Below, one piece after another: positions 36,123 to 49,680 of a stretch of 64,000 bases of DNA. This stretch comes from Anopheles merus. Lineage: Eukaryota > Arthropoda > Insecta > Diptera > Culicidae. Location: NCBI RefSeq assembly GCF_017562075.2, contig NC_054083.1:51970442-52034441 (forward strand), written 5' to 3'. The notes below the pieces were generated by a model. It did no database searches and was not told the DNA's origin. It worked only from the letters and a program-made list of their open reading frames with translations. Positions within the stretch are counted from its first letter, which is position 1. Each line of letters begins with the position of its first letter. The translations under genes and the position numbers were made by a program.

Positions 36123-36605
36123 GATGAGGAGAGAGGAGCCAAAGTCGCTATAAATACGCAATGCAGCATGCGCGTACACCCCTTTCTTTCTGTTGAGCTC
36201 CTCGAAAGGGGTGGGATAAATGAGAGCCAATGAGAGCTAACGTGAGCGAATGGGCAACTTAACGTGGAGCACATCCCCAAAGAACGTACAGTGCTGAAAC
36301 GCAGAACCCCTTGATATCACCCTTTGGTCTTTGACGGGTTTCAAAGTTTCGTTACTTACTAAACATGATTGATTCCAAACTGTTCTTATTAAATTGTAGT
36401 GAGCAATTATGAATATGAGATTCAATTGTTAAACTATTGAGGAGATTTGTGTATCACCTTGAGATGAAGGTATGAGTGTCAATGTGTTTACTTGAATTCA
36501 CTACGTCGACCAGAACTGCTCCACAGGCTAGAGAGAATCCACGCATTCGAGTTGTGATGGGGTCTCGTGAATCAAATAGGGTGCTAGTGGCGCTTCTGTC
36601 ACCAG

Positions 36606-36677
36606 TCCCATATTGTCTAGTGGTTAGGATATCCGGCTCTCACCCGGAAGGCCCGGGTTCGATTCCCGGTATGGGAA
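36606..36677 (+). tRNA. tRNA-Glu (anticodon CUC)
   Basis: 72 nt, plus strand, anticodon loop CTCTCAC giving CUC. Acceptor, anticodon and T stems all pair. A T6 terminator lies at 36683-36688. The gene body is identical to the copy at 37148-37219 on the other strand. Confidence 0.97.
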
Positions 36678-36746
36678 AGCTCTTTTTTGGTGGTGCGGGT
36701 CGTCGTTGTTGGGAAAGCTCTTTTTGGTTGCTGGGTCGTCAAGTGG
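36672..36746 (+). repeat. Tandem duplication starting in the tRNA 3' end
   Basis: Two imperfect ~37-bp copies (GGGAAAGCTCTTTTT..GGT..GGGTCGTC) lie head to tail. The first begins with the last bases of the tRNA gene, so the second copy carries a spare oligo-T terminator. Confidence 0.8.
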
Positions 36747-37147
36747 CAAATATTTACTAAAATAATAAGTAAAAGTAAGATAATGTTAAACATACATCTG
36801 AAATAGTACAGTTGTAGCATTTAACTACACATGGCACATATACGGGCGCATCTTGTTTCGTTTTATGGTACAAATACGAATGCAGAAACGCCAATGATCC
36901 ACAAACTTTGCGGGCCAAATTAGTGGTGACGATCTTAGTTAGTATGTGGATCAAACAGAGACTTTAATAAAACAAATTAGAAAACCACGAAAATACAAAA
37001 CATGTCTAATAGTAACATGTCTTTACTTTGAAAGTGGCTCGTAGAGTTCCTGGTGAAGGGTCAAATTGACAAGCCATCTAAAAGCCAACGGATTCATCCA
37101 TCGCCATGTGGCTTGCGGAGCCACAAAAAAAAAGCAAAAGAAGTATT

Positions 37148-37219
37148 TTCCCATACCGGGAATCGAACCCGGGCCTTCCGGGTGAGAGCCGGATATCCTA
37201 ACCACTAGACAATATGGGA
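37148..37219 (-). tRNA. tRNA-Glu (anticodon CUC)
   Basis: 72 nt on the minus strand, identical in sequence to the gene at 36606. Runs of four T (37136-37139) and nine T (37125-37133) on the minus strand follow the 3' end. The inverted orientation makes a ~72-bp perfect inverted repeat with a 470-bp spacer. Confidence 0.97.
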
Positions 37220-39138
37220 CTGTTGGGGAGGGTGGCCCTGTAAACGCACCCGATCGCTGGCTATGCTGCCGAACTGCATAGCATAGATTTGGAGCATAGT
37301 TTGTAAATTATTGTTTTATTTTAGTTGAATAATCAATGACACTGTTTTTATGCCTGCTTTACAATGCCTTCCTTATTAGCCCTTAACACGTTGATTGTGG
37401 CAACAGTGCAACAGAGCCATATTTCGGTTGTACAGCAGCAGCAGCAGTAAATCATCTCCGAGACACTTTTTATTACTTCCCTCCACACGCCCAAAAAAAA
37501 AACCACAGTGACACAAGGCATCGTGAGTTGTCCGATTGATTGTCAAATTAATTTTTAATTCCTTTTCGGCAGCCGGTTACCAGCCATATTAAATCACTGT
37601 CGGCACGAAACGCATCCGGAGGAAAGGGAAGGATTACATTTTTTTTTTCGCTCGTGTAATTAAATATTTGATTGCAGACGCCGGCTGCTGCATCGCGACG
37701 CATTTTCTCTGTTTGGTGCTATTTTGACATAGGCATGGGAAAACGCGCAACAAATTGTCATTGTTATGTTTTGACGGGAGGAAATTCATCACCACCAGCC
37801 GGTTTCTGAGTGAGCGGAGCAATCCGGTGCAATCCGATGATGGATGCATTTGATGTTGCTGCAGTAGTCACTCTCCCTTCTCCATTTTTTTACGACTGGG
37901 TGAGCTTAGTATGAATTATTTAACTTATTTCACGTCCGCGAGTTTGACTCACTTCGTTCACCCCGAACACCGGGCATGATGCAATTTTGGTGTGTGAGTG
38001 TGTGTGTGTGCTCTGTTCCTCCTTTCCCTCCTGCCGGCCTAATCCCCTTTCGCTGGTTTCTTCCACTGTATCAACAAGCGTATCATGTGCGCATCATTAC
38101 AACCGGCGAGGGAGAACCATTAGACGAATGGGGTGAAAACAGAAGATAGGAGGTGGTTGTGGCAAGGAAAAGAGAGTCTATGTGACAACTCTTCGTACTC
38201 CCACTGAACCCCTCTGTCGCTCGAGAGAAGCGAGTTTTACATATATGTACATGTTGCATCGATCGATCAGACAGACGTGGATGCTGACAAGGACGGCGCG
38301 ATGAAAGGCCCGCAGCAGAGGCCACGCACGGGGAAGGATCAAATCCTGCCTTTGTCAATGGACAAAAGGGATACAGCCCGGCACTGAATTGTGGGGTGGA
38401 AAACAACCCCCAAAGGGGAAAAAGCCGTTCCGCTGTTTCGTTCTTTTGTATCTTTCCACCGGAAGGTGGTTGCTGCAAGACGCGAGACGGTTTGTGTGCT
38501 CCCCTGCGCCCGGTTTCCTATCGTTTGTTATTATTTGTTTTGGTAGCGATCCTCTCGTCGCCCTACCTACCACCCTCACACAGCTCGAGGTCCTTGAGCT
38601 TTCTTTCCGCGCTTCCATTACACTCCCCACTTCTCGCCCGTCCACCGCGGGGAACGCGTCGTCTGGTGAGGTTTGGATTCTGCGCAGATCCTTCTTGGTG
38701 GTGATGACTCATCGCCGGTCCCCATTCCATCGCAGGCGACACAGGCACATGTACATTATTTACTTCTCCCAAACATGTTTGGAGAGGACATCGGTACGGG
38801 CGACAAGGAAGAGGAGCGTCGTTAGACGGTATGATGTGTTTTCTTCTCGCGCTTCCGGTCCTTTCTCTTAGAATCGTCAAGTTTTGGTGATTCGGTCGTG
38901 TCTGGAATTGATTAATGGATGCAAGGATAATTCTGTCGGTTTGGGTGAGGGTGAGCGAAGGTGTTCTGGAGGCGACGTTCTTATGCAACGGTATTATGGA
39001 TTTTGAGCAGATGAAAAAACGTGTATACTGTATTGATCCGTTCTTAATTGTATTAAAATGCTGTGCTCATCAACTTGCAGGATCGTAAAATAATTGGTAA
39101 TTAATTTCTTATTCGTTTGTTCTTTCCTCTCGTTGCAG

Positions 39139-39200
39139 GTAAATATGAGCGAAGGTGAACTAAAAGACGAGTTTTTGCAAAATCGATCCATGTCGAAGTA
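39139..39200 (+). CDS. Candidate small alternative exon
   Basis: A good pyrimidine tract and cgttgcag precede 62 bases that read VNMSEGELKDEFLQNRSMSK in phase 0, ending at a consensus gtaagt (39201). In phase it could follow the exon at 25352. It would then either meet a TAG in the extended reading (a short alternative terminus) or exit in phase 2, which does not fit the coronin exons. It may instead carry an alternative start at its internal ATG. The product is not recognised. Confidence 0.3.
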
Positions 39201-42155
39201 GTAAGTCGCTGTAAGTAGTCATCAGAAAGGATGTCAGTGTATCTGCCGCCGACCCCGAATGGCCTTGCAGCTTGGTAGACACTATACAAACCACCATGCC
39301 ATGTCGGTCGACGGGGCTCATTTCATTTCCCTATCGCGCTCGCGTCTGGGTCTGGGTTTTGACATTGAGCGATCGCAATTGTTTCCAGAAGTCTGCTGAC
39401 CCATTCCCGACCTTATTTGTGAGTGGTGCACATCGTCATCGAAAGCGAAACACATCGAGTCGAAACAGTATAACCTCCAAAGACAACCGCCTCTCAGGTC
39501 GCTTTGGCGTGTTGTACGTGCATCCAGTTGCAAAAAGGAAAGAATGGTATTGGAAGCGTGCTAAACAGCGCTGTAGAGACACTCCCGGTGTGTCAAGGTG
39601 GAAAAAAGAATAGCAACAAAAAATGGGTTAGCGGGCCAAGCAGTCGGAAGGGGCGAAAAGTCCACAGCCCCCGGCCAGGTCCATGTGCTAATGACATAAT
39701 TGAGGCGTGAAACGTCGCCAATCGGTGGACGCCGGTTTCTTGTTAGCATGTGCCAGAATGTCTTACAGCGCAAGAGCTTCATATTAGTCATGGTGTACAA
39801 GGAGAGCTGTACTTCCGCGCAGTGCAGCAGACCCCAGCGGGCGGGCCTGATTGGTCATGATTTTCTATGGCGCCATAGAGCGGAAGAAAAACAAACATGC
39901 TTAGCAGAGCGCACCCCCGCACTGGTCGTGTTCGGTGGGGGAGGTGTTGACGGAACTACGAATCAATCAATTCGATCCACTCATTCCCGGGAAGCGAAGG
40001 GCGATGATGATGGTGCGAGCTCTTTTACTATCTCTGTTGATGTTTTTAGGTTGAGTTTGTGGAACTGCGTGGAGGATCGGTTTGAGGTCAGGGTTTTGCA
40101 AACATTCTCTTCCCCGAGAAGTAATGAGAAGTTTAGGTTGTATGACAAACAATGTAACACAAATTACCGAGCAAAGGTGTGTAAATATGACCCACTAAGC
40201 AAAGGCACACGGGCGGCGCCGCCCAACCGCGACTGTGCGCCATGTGCGATAAGTTCCCACAGGAACGCACAGGAAGGGGAATGTCTTCCCATCCAAGGCA
40301 GTGGGTCACATGTTGACAGCTGTACAGAAACGGAGTAGTCGTACAAATCGATCGCGCGAAACCTTGTCCCATGCCTTGCGTTTAAAGCGTTTTGACACCT
40401 GTCGTGTTGTGCCTAGAACCGTGGGGGTCGTTCATTTCGCTAACCGGTCATACACGCGATTGTATCGACAACAAAGCAACGCTCAGCTTCGTTATCAAGG
40501 TCAATTATCAAACGTTTGGACGAGCTTGTTAAATGTAGCTTAACAGCATTAAGTTACACGCAGCAAAAACAAAAGGTGCAGTCGGGCCCTAGGGGATTAC
40601 TCCAAAATTGGATAAAGTTAGGAAAATCACCACGTAATGTCCAAAACGAATGGCTCACAACCGTATGGGGAGCTTCGTTAACCACTCGAGAGCTTTAACC
40701 TATCCCAAATCGTGGTAGGTATTTTAATGGAGAGGATCTTTTTTTCTTCTTCTCTTGGATGATGTTTCAAATGGATCCCCATTTGCATGGCAAGTTTCCT
40801 TCTGCGTGGGAAATATTTTGGCATGGAAGTTTGGGAGGAAAATTCTGATTTGTTCTTACATTTTGAAAACCCACGAAGGAAGGGGAAGTATGCTGGGTTC
40901 GATTCATCATCCCGCGCAATGCAAAGTTCCTTCAACAAAGTGGTCAAAGTGTGGTCGGAGAGATACACATGATCGCATGTTGCATCCCGCCGGCGGTCAG
41001 TGCTCTCTCGTGCCTCTGTTGGAATCGGCATCACTTATCATTTCGGTACTTCCTTCTTCGCCTCCTGTGCCTGTGTGCTTTGCTTCCTCACTCAAGATTT
41101 CCGCTTATGCTGTGCATCTTAACCGCCAATGCCGCTCTACTTGTTTGTTGTGGAGTGGTTTTTTGTTGTTGTATTTTGCCTATTGTACTTCTTCCTTCAA
41201 ACAGTGATCTGGTGGTGATTTCTTGCTTATTTGATTTCGATCCTCTTCGAGTCTTCCGCCCCATTGGTATCGTTTGATTATTTGTGTTTCTCGTATCTTT
41301 AGAGTGAAGCAACAACCCCCCAGAAAAAAACAGCTGTTACATTCGATGCGGTGTTATCTTAGTTCGAAGATCGTCCAAACGCATTAAGAGCAGCAGGGTC
41401 TTCCAGGGCTTTCGCGCCAATAATGGACTGATCCGAATCTAATTTAAATCATCATCTGTGTGTGTGTACCTCAAGAGGCGCGCTACCCTGCCGAAAGGTA
41501 TCGTAGCTCTCGCGCGCGGGGCAAATTAGACACTTCCACCCCGGAATCTTAAACTCGCCCGGCCGCGGTTCGCGTCCGTCTTGATGGCATAATTAATTTG
41601 TATCGTATATGGTGTGGTTGTGCCCCTTTGGATTGCTATGAGCTTTCGTTTGTACTTTTATTTTCTTTGTCGGTCAGCAGCACCACCATCAGCAACAAAG
41701 CAAACTCATTTAAATACAAACTCGTAGGAAATGTAGGAAATGGGCATGCATGTTTGAAACCTGAAAACAGCAAAGTGTGTTCAAGCCAGCTTGAACCTGC
41801 CGTTATCAACCAGACCAGAGTTGCACCTCGGTCGCTTATCACACAGCAGTGTAGCATATTGAGGAAAGTAAGAGCATATTTTAATGTGTTTGTGTGTGTG
41901 TTTGTGGGATTTAAGAGAGCGTAAGTTTTTTTATCATTTTATTGGGTGCGCGAGAAAGGTTCACGAATGTTCATACTCTCGATATTCATTGCTGGTGGTG
42001 CCTCGTGTGAGGTGTTTTCCGACGAGTGTGAGAGCTCGTTTTCCGACGACTTTCTCGCCCGGAGAGTCTCTCGCCAATATCGAACAAGCGAGAAAGAGTA
42101 TTGGATTTTTTGATACGCCAGGGGTGGTCAATGTATATACATGATTGAAAACGAT

Positions 42156-42180
42156 GTTGTTCTTTACATAGAAGAACAAC
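42156..42180. repeat. Perfect 9-bp hairpin
   Basis: GTTGTTCTT and AAGAACAAC are perfect inverted copies separated by seven bases, next to a patch with two GTTTTCCGACGA direct repeats (about 42014 and 42038). Function unknown. Confidence 0.6.
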
Positions 42181-42917
42181 TTTGCTCAATCAAGAGTTGA
42201 CTGTTGGAATTTAAATATCTTCTTGGTAATACCGAACAAGTGCTTTGCTTACTCGAGCGGATAAATGCAGAAGTCGAGAGGCAGAAGCTTGCCGACCCCT
42301 GAGCGACGCAGCGCTAGAAGCGAGCGCGTTTGTTCGCAGCGTTGCTATTCGCTGTGCGGCGTTAGACGCGTTCGGATCGTTTTAGTGTCGCGTTCCCCGT
42401 AGACAGACCCTCACGTTGAGGAGAGGTGTGGTATTGGAGTGTGTGTGTGTGTTTTTTTGGTGATGATTTGATGGAAGCAGATTTCATTTAACAGTTTGAT
42501 GAAATCAGTGATAGATTCTATAATGGACGGTTCGCTTTGCGCTTTGCATCCGGTTCGAAGGACCAAAATTTAGTTTCATTACAAGCGAAAGTGAAAACGG
42601 CTTTTATTGCTGGAAAGAATACAAGATTGCCACATTTTGTCAGTGATGTGTGAATTATTAAACTTTATTGAATTAGAATTATTCTTGATATAGAAATCTT
42701 GACAAAAAGCATACCCAAGTGAATCATCCACGCAAAAAGTCGTCCTTTTATGCTGCATCTGTATGAGTGTAGGGAGGGTGGAGTGGTACATCCTGCGTAC
42801 ATTCATAAATACACACCCACCAGTAAGCCGCTCCCTCACTAGACGAGGCTTATCGTAGTAAAAAGGGACTCTTCCCCTACTAGCTCGTCCTTTGTGGGTG
42901 GACACACTCGCCTGCTT

Positions 42918-42948
<31 letters not shown>
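42918..42948. repeat. (GTA)n trinucleotide repeat
   Basis: About ten GTA units, followed by GTGGTGGTGG. It is a simple repeat in noncoding DNA. Confidence 0.9.
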
Positions 42949-45900
42949 CAGTGGTGGTGGTAGTGCATCGGAATTTACTCGAGCGATACACTGCCGTCGT
43001 CGTCCTTGTGAAGTGACTCATCCTGTGTTTTTCCCCCTCGCAACGCGGTATAAATGTTTGCGGCAAATGCGACTGCCAAACGGGAGCTAAATTGTGAGGG
43101 GAAAAATCGACCCAACTGGCTGTGTTTTTTTGCGCACGAATGAAACCAAGTTTTTACGACATCATGAACAGTGTTGCTGTGGACATATGCGGACATAAAA
43201 TGCTTTGGGTCCTTTCAACCGTGTAATCGACTGCAGTCACCGTTTTTGGAGGATATTGCACAAAGCTTTTGCTTATCGTTTGTGTGTGTTTGTCTTGTCA
43301 TTCTAGGTGCGTGTTCAAGTGTCTGTGTCCGTGTACAGTATTGTTTTTAGAATTGCACAAAATAGTGCAGTGGTGTGTAGTGTGAAAAGAAGAAGAACGC
43401 ATTTAGACAAGCCTTTTTTGCCGTAGTAGCCGTAGTGTAGCTGCAAGCAGTGGAGAAGAGCGTAAACCAAGTGCCGCAAACCGCATCCATCCAATATCTA
43501 CTCATTCACACCTGTGTCTTCCGCCGCAGCACGTGCGCACGTGCCAACGCAAACGCCAAAGTCGTGTGGTGAAGAGAAGGAAGAGAACTCTCTCGCCGAC
43601 TCTTCAGCCTTTTCACAAGGATTTGTGTGTTGCTTCCTTCTTCTACTGAGATACAACCAGAAGCGACACAAACGCGCACAAAATGAGTAGTGTTTGTACG
43701 CGTTCGTCAACGTTCAATGTAAATTGATTGCCTTTTCACAACACTTTTGCTTGTGTGTGTGCATTTGTGCAAAAAATGTCCCTAAATCCTTGTCCCTTAA
43801 CAATTCCAATTGTAAAAGGATTCGCTCAGCTTTCACCTAAATAAAGGTTGTTTTCACAATTATACAATTTTGAATGCTATACAACTTGCTAAACGATGCC
43901 TTTCAAGAGCACTGAGCACCGAAGTTAATAAGCAACATAAAAAAGAGCATAAACTATATATAATTTATTGAATGTATTCTCTCTTTTTCGTCAACTTCCA
44001 CTGTAAGGTGTGATAAATCTTCTTCAATTTTGTTGTGGCTCTTGCCACTTCCAACCGATTGCCTAACAACTGGCGGATTCGTGGGTTTGTTTTGTTTTCC
44101 ATCCGCGCTTCTTTCGATTCGATTCCTATCTGTTCCGCAAAGTAAAAGTGCAAACATGCTATGAGTATGGTCCGTATTTTTGGCACACGTAGTATTATTA
44201 CACTTTGGCCCTGGTGTGTTATACAACAACAGCGATTAAAGCAACTTCAGGCAAGCACTTCGTTGAGCTGCTCTGGGCGGTGGTTATATCAATGTAGCGT
44301 TTATTTCCAACAATATATTGTAAGCTTTGCGCAACGAACGCGCATGGCTGAGATATCTATCTATCTACCATCATCATCATCTCAAACCCACCATGCTCAA
44401 TATGTGTCATTAGGCTGTGTCAGCGTGCTTATTTAGCAACGAAATTATCAACCGTGTAAGTTGAAGGGTAGCTTCCTGATTTTACACTCCATTAAGCCTT
44501 TTTTTGTTGTTGAGTCGTCTAATTTAGTGATTCACCCAGCGAACCAATTTAAATAGACGCACTGATGGAGATGATGACATGGTTGATAGGGAGCAATAAG
44601 CAAAGAGAGAGAGAGAGAGAGCGTACAAAAAAAACACACAAATTCAGTAAATGTGAAAACAGCTCCTTTATTTTTGTGATCTTTTTGCTGTGCGAAAACC
44701 TTTTAGCGTGAAACGCATCCCGACCCCCTAACATCCTTTTTCTATTTTCGATCATAATAGAATTACACTGTTCCACAACGCCATGTGCGCCTTCCATTAT
44801 GTCCGGAATATATGAACCCCCTTTTCCCCCCGCCCCAACAAATCCCCCCCCCCCACCCCTGTGTCCTTTTTCCTTTGACGTCAGCAAAGCTTCAAGGCCA
44901 TTTCCAGCCACCGAAAGTGGGGTTGTCTTCCGGAAAACGGGACCGAGATAAAGTTATCTCGCCCGTGTGTTTGCCTGTACGTGTATGTGTATGTATGTTT
45001 GCTCCTTTTTTTGGCACCCGTTGGAAGGACCGTGGAAAGTGTGTCCTAGTAGGAACGTTTGCCAAGAAAGCTGTAGCCGGCTCGTACACGAAAGAGGCAC
45101 AGACCCCATCCCAATGATGGGGAGAGCAGAGGAGGAACCGCTGTTCGCTGAGCACAGAGGATGTCGTAAGTTTTTTTTTATGAGTTTAAGGTACTTTGGA
45201 GAGGGAGAGGGAACACCAATGAGGGGTGCGCCAACAGGAGAAGAAGATCTGCATGAAAAGGGGTGTGCAAAGTTCCCCGGTGGTTCCATGTCAAGGACAT
45301 GGTTTTTCCAGTTCAAAGCTCATGCATCAAGGGGAGAAAAGGTTGGGTAGGGTTGTTGCAGGCTTTCGTGGGAGTGGAAACAATTTTCCTCCACACTGCG
45401 GCAAAGCGCAATTTATCGCCACGTTGTTGTTGTTCAATGCAGTTGTGGAGGAGTATAGAGATTCAAAATTAAATAAAAACGGGTCTAAGGTTAAATAACG
45501 CAACTGCTGCTGCTGCTGCAACTCCCGTATGGAAACTTGCGAGAGCGCACCTCACCATAGCATGCTGTGTGGATACTGCAATCAATAATCGATCGAGTTG
45601 TTGCTGTGCTGTGGTCATCGTAGAAGGCCCTGCTTGTTTTGTTTTTGGACCTAAACTTGTTCCAATGTTGATCAGACAGACAGAGAGAGAGAGGGCACAC
45701 GGGGGATGAAGCTCAAAAAAACAGAAACCATTCACCTGCTCTGTTACCTTTTTCCGGTTGTTGTTTGCAAAGCGGCGCTGTTGCGCTCCCTCCTCCGATA
45801 AGGTCCTCCTCCGGCTGGTGGCTGTCTATCGATTTTGCTGCATGCCCCCCCGAACACACACACAACAGCCCCGAGATTCGAGCCGCAGGTCGCACCATCG

Positions 45901-48900
45901 GTGGTGGTGATTTTCCTCAACACGCCGTGGACGACTTTCACTCTAATCGCTGCCCCGCGTTGCCGTTGGCCCTGTCGCGTTCCCTCCCTCCATGAGAGAC
46001 GGTTGAGATAAGTAAACGAGCCTCGTCCGCCTCTTCCTCTACCCCCTCGTGCTGGCTTGAGAGAGGCTTGACGCAAGAACCGGCCTTCCTTCTCTTCGCT
46101 GCTTGGGTTCGCTTCCGCCGGAACTAATCATTTCCGAGGCGACGATTCGAGGCGTGGAGACGAAATTGAGACACCTCCCGTGTTTTTTGTTGCGTCCTCC
46201 ACTTCCTCCCAAATTGGAGAGATTGGGGGGGGGGGGAGAGAGGGACAGAGACTTCCATCTCTCTCTCTCTTGCCGCCCTGTCCCCTGGTTGTGTTCCCTT
46301 TAACACTTATAGCTCGCTCATTCGATGATTCTCCCTCCCGGTGACTGTCACCCCGCGATTAGTGCGCGAATCGAGGCGTAAAATTTCACATTTTCCACGC
46401 TGGAAGGTAGGGGAGGTGGGTCTCGGTCGTCGTCAATGTGCCATTTGGTCGAACTCGCCCCTTAACCGGCGCGAACTGCTGTCCCATTGAAACAAGTTCC
46501 AGCTGACGAGCGAAACTCTCGTTGACTTGACTGGCTGACTGGCTGGCTGGTGACACCTGTTTTTTGGTAAATCAGGGCGCTTCTCAGGTGTCACTGACAT
46601 CGGGCCGTTTGGTGGTGGACGGGGGATTTTTGTTAGAGATTGATTGTGTACGGTACACATATCTGATGTCAAACACATGTCACACATTACATGGAACATT
46701 AAATGGATCTATGTGGATTATTAGTTTGAAAATGGGTTATCTTTTATTGTTCATCTAATCTAATAGCTTTATGACCCAATGAAATTGTCATTTTCCTGGT
46801 CTGTAGCTGTAATTTTCCCGTAATTGTGTTGAGACAAGTGAACCGAACAACCAATCGAATATCGGAAAAGGCATCGCGTTTCTTTCTCCTTCGCGATGCA
46901 TTTTTCATATCCTATCGATTTAGTAATGTGTCCAAGCGTGTGTGCTTACGTGAGAGAGAGAGAGAGGGAGAGACGATGGCGTGTATTGTGGTGTGTCTGA
47001 TGAAAATTGAAAATGTCCGGTGCGATCACTGCCTCTTCTCGCGTGTGTATGTCTGACGCAATAATCGTTTCTACCCTCTTCACTCTTCACCCCTATTTGT
47101 TGTGCAGCTCTGTAATCGGCGAGGTTTTGTTTTTCCCACCTTGCTTTGCAAAAAAAAAACAAAACAAAAAGAAAATGATAAAAACACTTGCGCACCAACC
47201 AGCCCCGGCTTTTCTTACTAATTGATTAATGTTTCCGTGTTTGCTCGTGTAAGACATCTGATCTGTTTTTTGTTGCTTTGGTGTTAGCTCCGATCGCACG
47301 CCAGTTATCATCACGGTCCAGTGCTAAAAACATCATCTAAGAGGGGGCTCCTCTATACTGCCGCGTCAGATCGTCCGATCGGATAAGGAAAAGAGTGGAC
47401 AATCCTTGAGCCCCCCTCCCCCCCCTCGCCCGGTTCAGCGTTGTGTGGTGTGGTGTTGCATAAAAGAAATCGAAACCTGACCCCCAATGTTCACGAGCAA
47501 AAGCCATCCCGGCCCCACTATCGGCCGATCTTGCCCGCGGACGGACTTTATCGATCACGGCGAGCGAGATATGTTGTGTGTACAAAGTGCTGTCGTGTCG
47601 GTTCCTTCGACCCTCCGAGGAGCTATCGTAAAGATATCTCGCTCCGGAACATGCGAAAAAAGTAGTCCGAGTGAACAGTTAACACGTGCAGCTTTCGGAA
47701 ACGGGAAAGAGATCATATTTAATCTAACAAAAGGCTTTTATGTGTCTCCTCCCGGTAGCCACGAGCGGGCCAAGAGGCAGAGCGGTAGAGGGGGGAATGT
47801 TTGTTTCTCCACAACCTGTGCATGGGCATGTTCCGTTCGATTTGTTGCTGCTGCTGCTGCTGTTGTTGTGTTGCTCACAGCCCCCGAAAAAATGGAAATG
47901 AAATAAAAGAGCAGCCAACTCTCGCGCACGGGGACCTGATTTTGAGCTGCGTTCCGTTTTGCGCAAACAGCTGGAGCAGCTCTTTGGCGGCGGTGGCTTT
48001 CCATGATCGCCGCTGGACATTCATATGGTTATTTGGTGAACCGGCTCTTTGCTTCCGATCATAATGAGCTGGTTGTGTGTGCTTTCTAAAACAACCCTAC
48101 CACCATCACCACCACCATCGCCCGATCATAACATATCCCCCCGTTCCCGTATGGGAGACTTTTGTATGCGAGACCCGAAATAATAAAAAACCGATCTCGC
48201 TACATACATTTAAAATAGACACACACACACACTGCGGCTTACGGGAGAAGGGAAGCGATATATGTTGCTCGTTTTTTTTTTTGGCGAAAGGTGAGCATCA
48301 TGAGCGGGCAAGGCAGCTCACGGTGAAAGGAGGGGCGCTACCCTTTGGCGGATTAAACCATCGGAAAGCAATGTCGACGGCATTAGACGTAGATGAACCT
48401 ACTTTTAATCATGTTTTTTGTTAATTGAAGAGTTTACGAGAGAAAGAGAGACGGAGAGAGCCCTTTTCTTGCGAAACACAAAACATATGATTGATCATAC
48501 CCGTGGCGGCAACTGATCTTCTCCGCTACTTTCATCCCTTTTTGGCATGAACTCAAAGCAATAAACCAAAACAAAAAAGCTTCCACCAGGTCTAGTTAAA
48601 GACCCTTGCTCGGTTGCGACCGAATTGTGGTTATGTGTGTGGTACAACAACTACTATAACTACTACTAGCACGTGGAAGCTCTTTTTCTCTAGTCTCCAT
48701 TTCTCCTCTTTTAATCTCTTCTTCTCACTTCATCAGCGCCATGAGAGGGTCGATCGCAATTTTTGCTTTGATTTGGTTGTTGTTTTTTTTTGGTTAAGTT
48801 TTACTTCTTTTTTGGTCAGTATCATCTCGTCTTTTAGTTTCATCTTCTCATCATCCGTTCATACGTTCATATGTGTTTGTTATTATTGTTTTTATTATTT

Positions 48901-49006
48901 ATGTTGTTTTTGTTTTCTTTCTTTTTCTTTTGTTTTTTCTTTCTTTTTTCCTTTTTTGCAGATCGGATTAATTTCTCCTTCTTTCCCACCCGGAGGGCAA
49001 ACTCGG

Positions 49007-49010
<4 letters not shown>

Positions 49011-49054
<44 letters not shown>
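49011..49054 (+). repeat. (TG)22 microsatellite
   Basis: A pure TG run just after a long pyrimidine tract ending in tttgcag (48960). The acceptor-like site is followed by no convincing exon. Confidence 0.95.
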
Positions 49055-49056
<2 letters not shown>

Positions 49057-49680
49057 GTTTCACATGTTTTTGGTGTTTTGGGTTGTACAGTTTGTTCCTT
49101 CTGTGTGTTGTTTCTTTCTCTATTTAGGCAATGGTTTTTCGGTGCCTCTCAGACAGGCACTAGCGGTGATTTGGGGTCTTTTGCAATATCGAGCACCTTC
49201 CTTAATCACCGTATCACCGTGCGCGCGTGTGTGTGTGTGTGTAAGAGAGAATGTGAAGGGGTAGCTACACAAGCAGCACAGCAAAACGACTTCAAAACGG
49301 CAAACCATTCCCCCACCGGGTCCCGTTCAGCTTAACGTATTACCCCTGTCTGGAGTGTGTCGTTTTTTTACTCCAATCGACCTCACAGATCAAGGAAGAG
49401 TCATCTCACTTTCCTCACACTAGAAAAATGTTGCTTTGCCTAGTCTAGCTGGTGGATCGTACGACTAGCTTGTTGAGGTCGTTAATCAGTAGCGCACGTA
49501 GTTTCTCATCAGCTCGTCGGAAGCTGACGTCGACGTGTCGAATTAGAGAAACCTGAACTGCCCGAAAACTGCACAATCCAACACACACACACACACACAT
49601 CCCACAGGCACCTTGACGCAGAAGAAGGGGAGAGGGGTATATTAACGGGAAAGTCCCACGGTGGCACTGCAGGGCAATGC

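Larger units (their letters stand above)
37220..49680. other. Gene-poor stretch, probably intronic, rich in simple repeats
   Basis: No confident gene. It contains a candidate small exon (39139-39200), a trinucleotide repeat (42918-42948), several GA and GT tracts, a 12-base G run (46225-46236) and a small perfect hairpin (42156-42180). Several transcript-like GA/A-rich patches with donor- and acceptor-like sites (for example 43300-43560) could be untranslated exons but cannot be proven. Confidence 0.45.

Noticed and set aside
39700..40338. 212-codon open frame on the plus strand
   Set aside because: Irregular composition, no motif, no splice sites or promoter in support; likely chance.
40890..40910. 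GGTTCGATTC resembling a tRNA B box
   Set aside because: No A box, acceptor stem or anticodon arm around it.
48950..49264. Strong pyrimidine-AG sites at 48960 and 49127 considered as exon starts
   Set aside because: Following sequence runs into TG repeats or stops in the needed phases and lacks a donor with coding content.
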